5,250 bases of DNA, taken from positions 1 to 5,250 of the forward strand of contig CAKQJJ010000114.1 of the NCBI GenBank assembly GCA_934247335.1. The letters are read 5' to 3'. Under the pieces are notes generated by a model. The model was not told the origin of the DNA. It saw nothing but the letters and a program-made list of their open reading frames with translations, and ran no database searches. Positions within the stretch are counted from its first letter, which is position 1; every line of letters starts with the position of its first letter. This document shows, piece by piece, positions 5,245 through 5,250 of the stretch. The translations under genes and the position numbers were made by a program. This DNA is from an uncultured Clostridia bacterium (GTDB taxonomy: Bacteria; Bacillota; Clostridia; Christensenellales; Pumilibacteraceae).

Positions 5245-5250
5245 AAAAGC

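Noticed and set aside
1..5250. CRISPR array, tRNA genes or IS element ends
   Set aside because: No regularly spaced repeats, cloverleaf-like sequence, transposase motifs or long terminal inverted repeats were seen on either strand.

Overview
The window looks like an accessory region of a Bacillota (Clostridia-like) genome. The evidence is strong purine-rich Shine-Dalgarno (SD) sequences, a textbook sigma-A promoter, a Gram-positive-type LexA box, U-tailed intrinsic terminators and a pMV158-family (MobV) mobilisation cassette. The host group is an inference. The window holds two modules on the + strand, separated by a terminator.

Left module (1-3248): the end of a restriction-modification operon. 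The window opens inside the C-terminus of an Eco57I-like modification protein (stop at 272-274). Four bases later starts a 974-residue protein that fuses an N-terminal GIY-YIG (T5orf172-like) nuclease domain to a superfamily 2 helicase core and ends in a small Tudor/SH3-like tail. A 12-bp hairpin with a U-run ends the operon.

Right module (3281-5250): a mobilisation region. A near-consensus promoter (TTGACG-17-TATAAT) has a LexA/SOS-type inverted repeat between its -35 and -10. It drives about 330 bases that encode no convincing protein but form many stable hairpins and end in an intrinsic terminator. A second intrinsic terminator follows about 120 bases later, and two tiny SD-led reading frames (ATG-TAG and a 10-residue peptide) flank it. 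Next come overlapping inverted repeats matching the pMV158-type oriT, with a predicted nick at 4004/4005, and then a MobV relaxase. The relaxase homology extends seven codons upstream of the first ATG, to an ACG at 4058 placed exactly where the very strong SD GGAGGTGAT expects a start. The start is therefore either non-canonical or mutated. Downstream are hairpins, an 11-codon SD-led frame, and the SD of a gene that begins beyond the window.

Taken together (inference), this is a mobilisable element or plasmid mobilisation cassette beside a restriction-modification system. The relaxase and oriT supply conjugative processing in cis. The SOS-type promoter, structured transcript and serial terminators could couple mobilisation to DNA damage. 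The structured transcript at 3316-3649 is the part I cannot assign to any known family.
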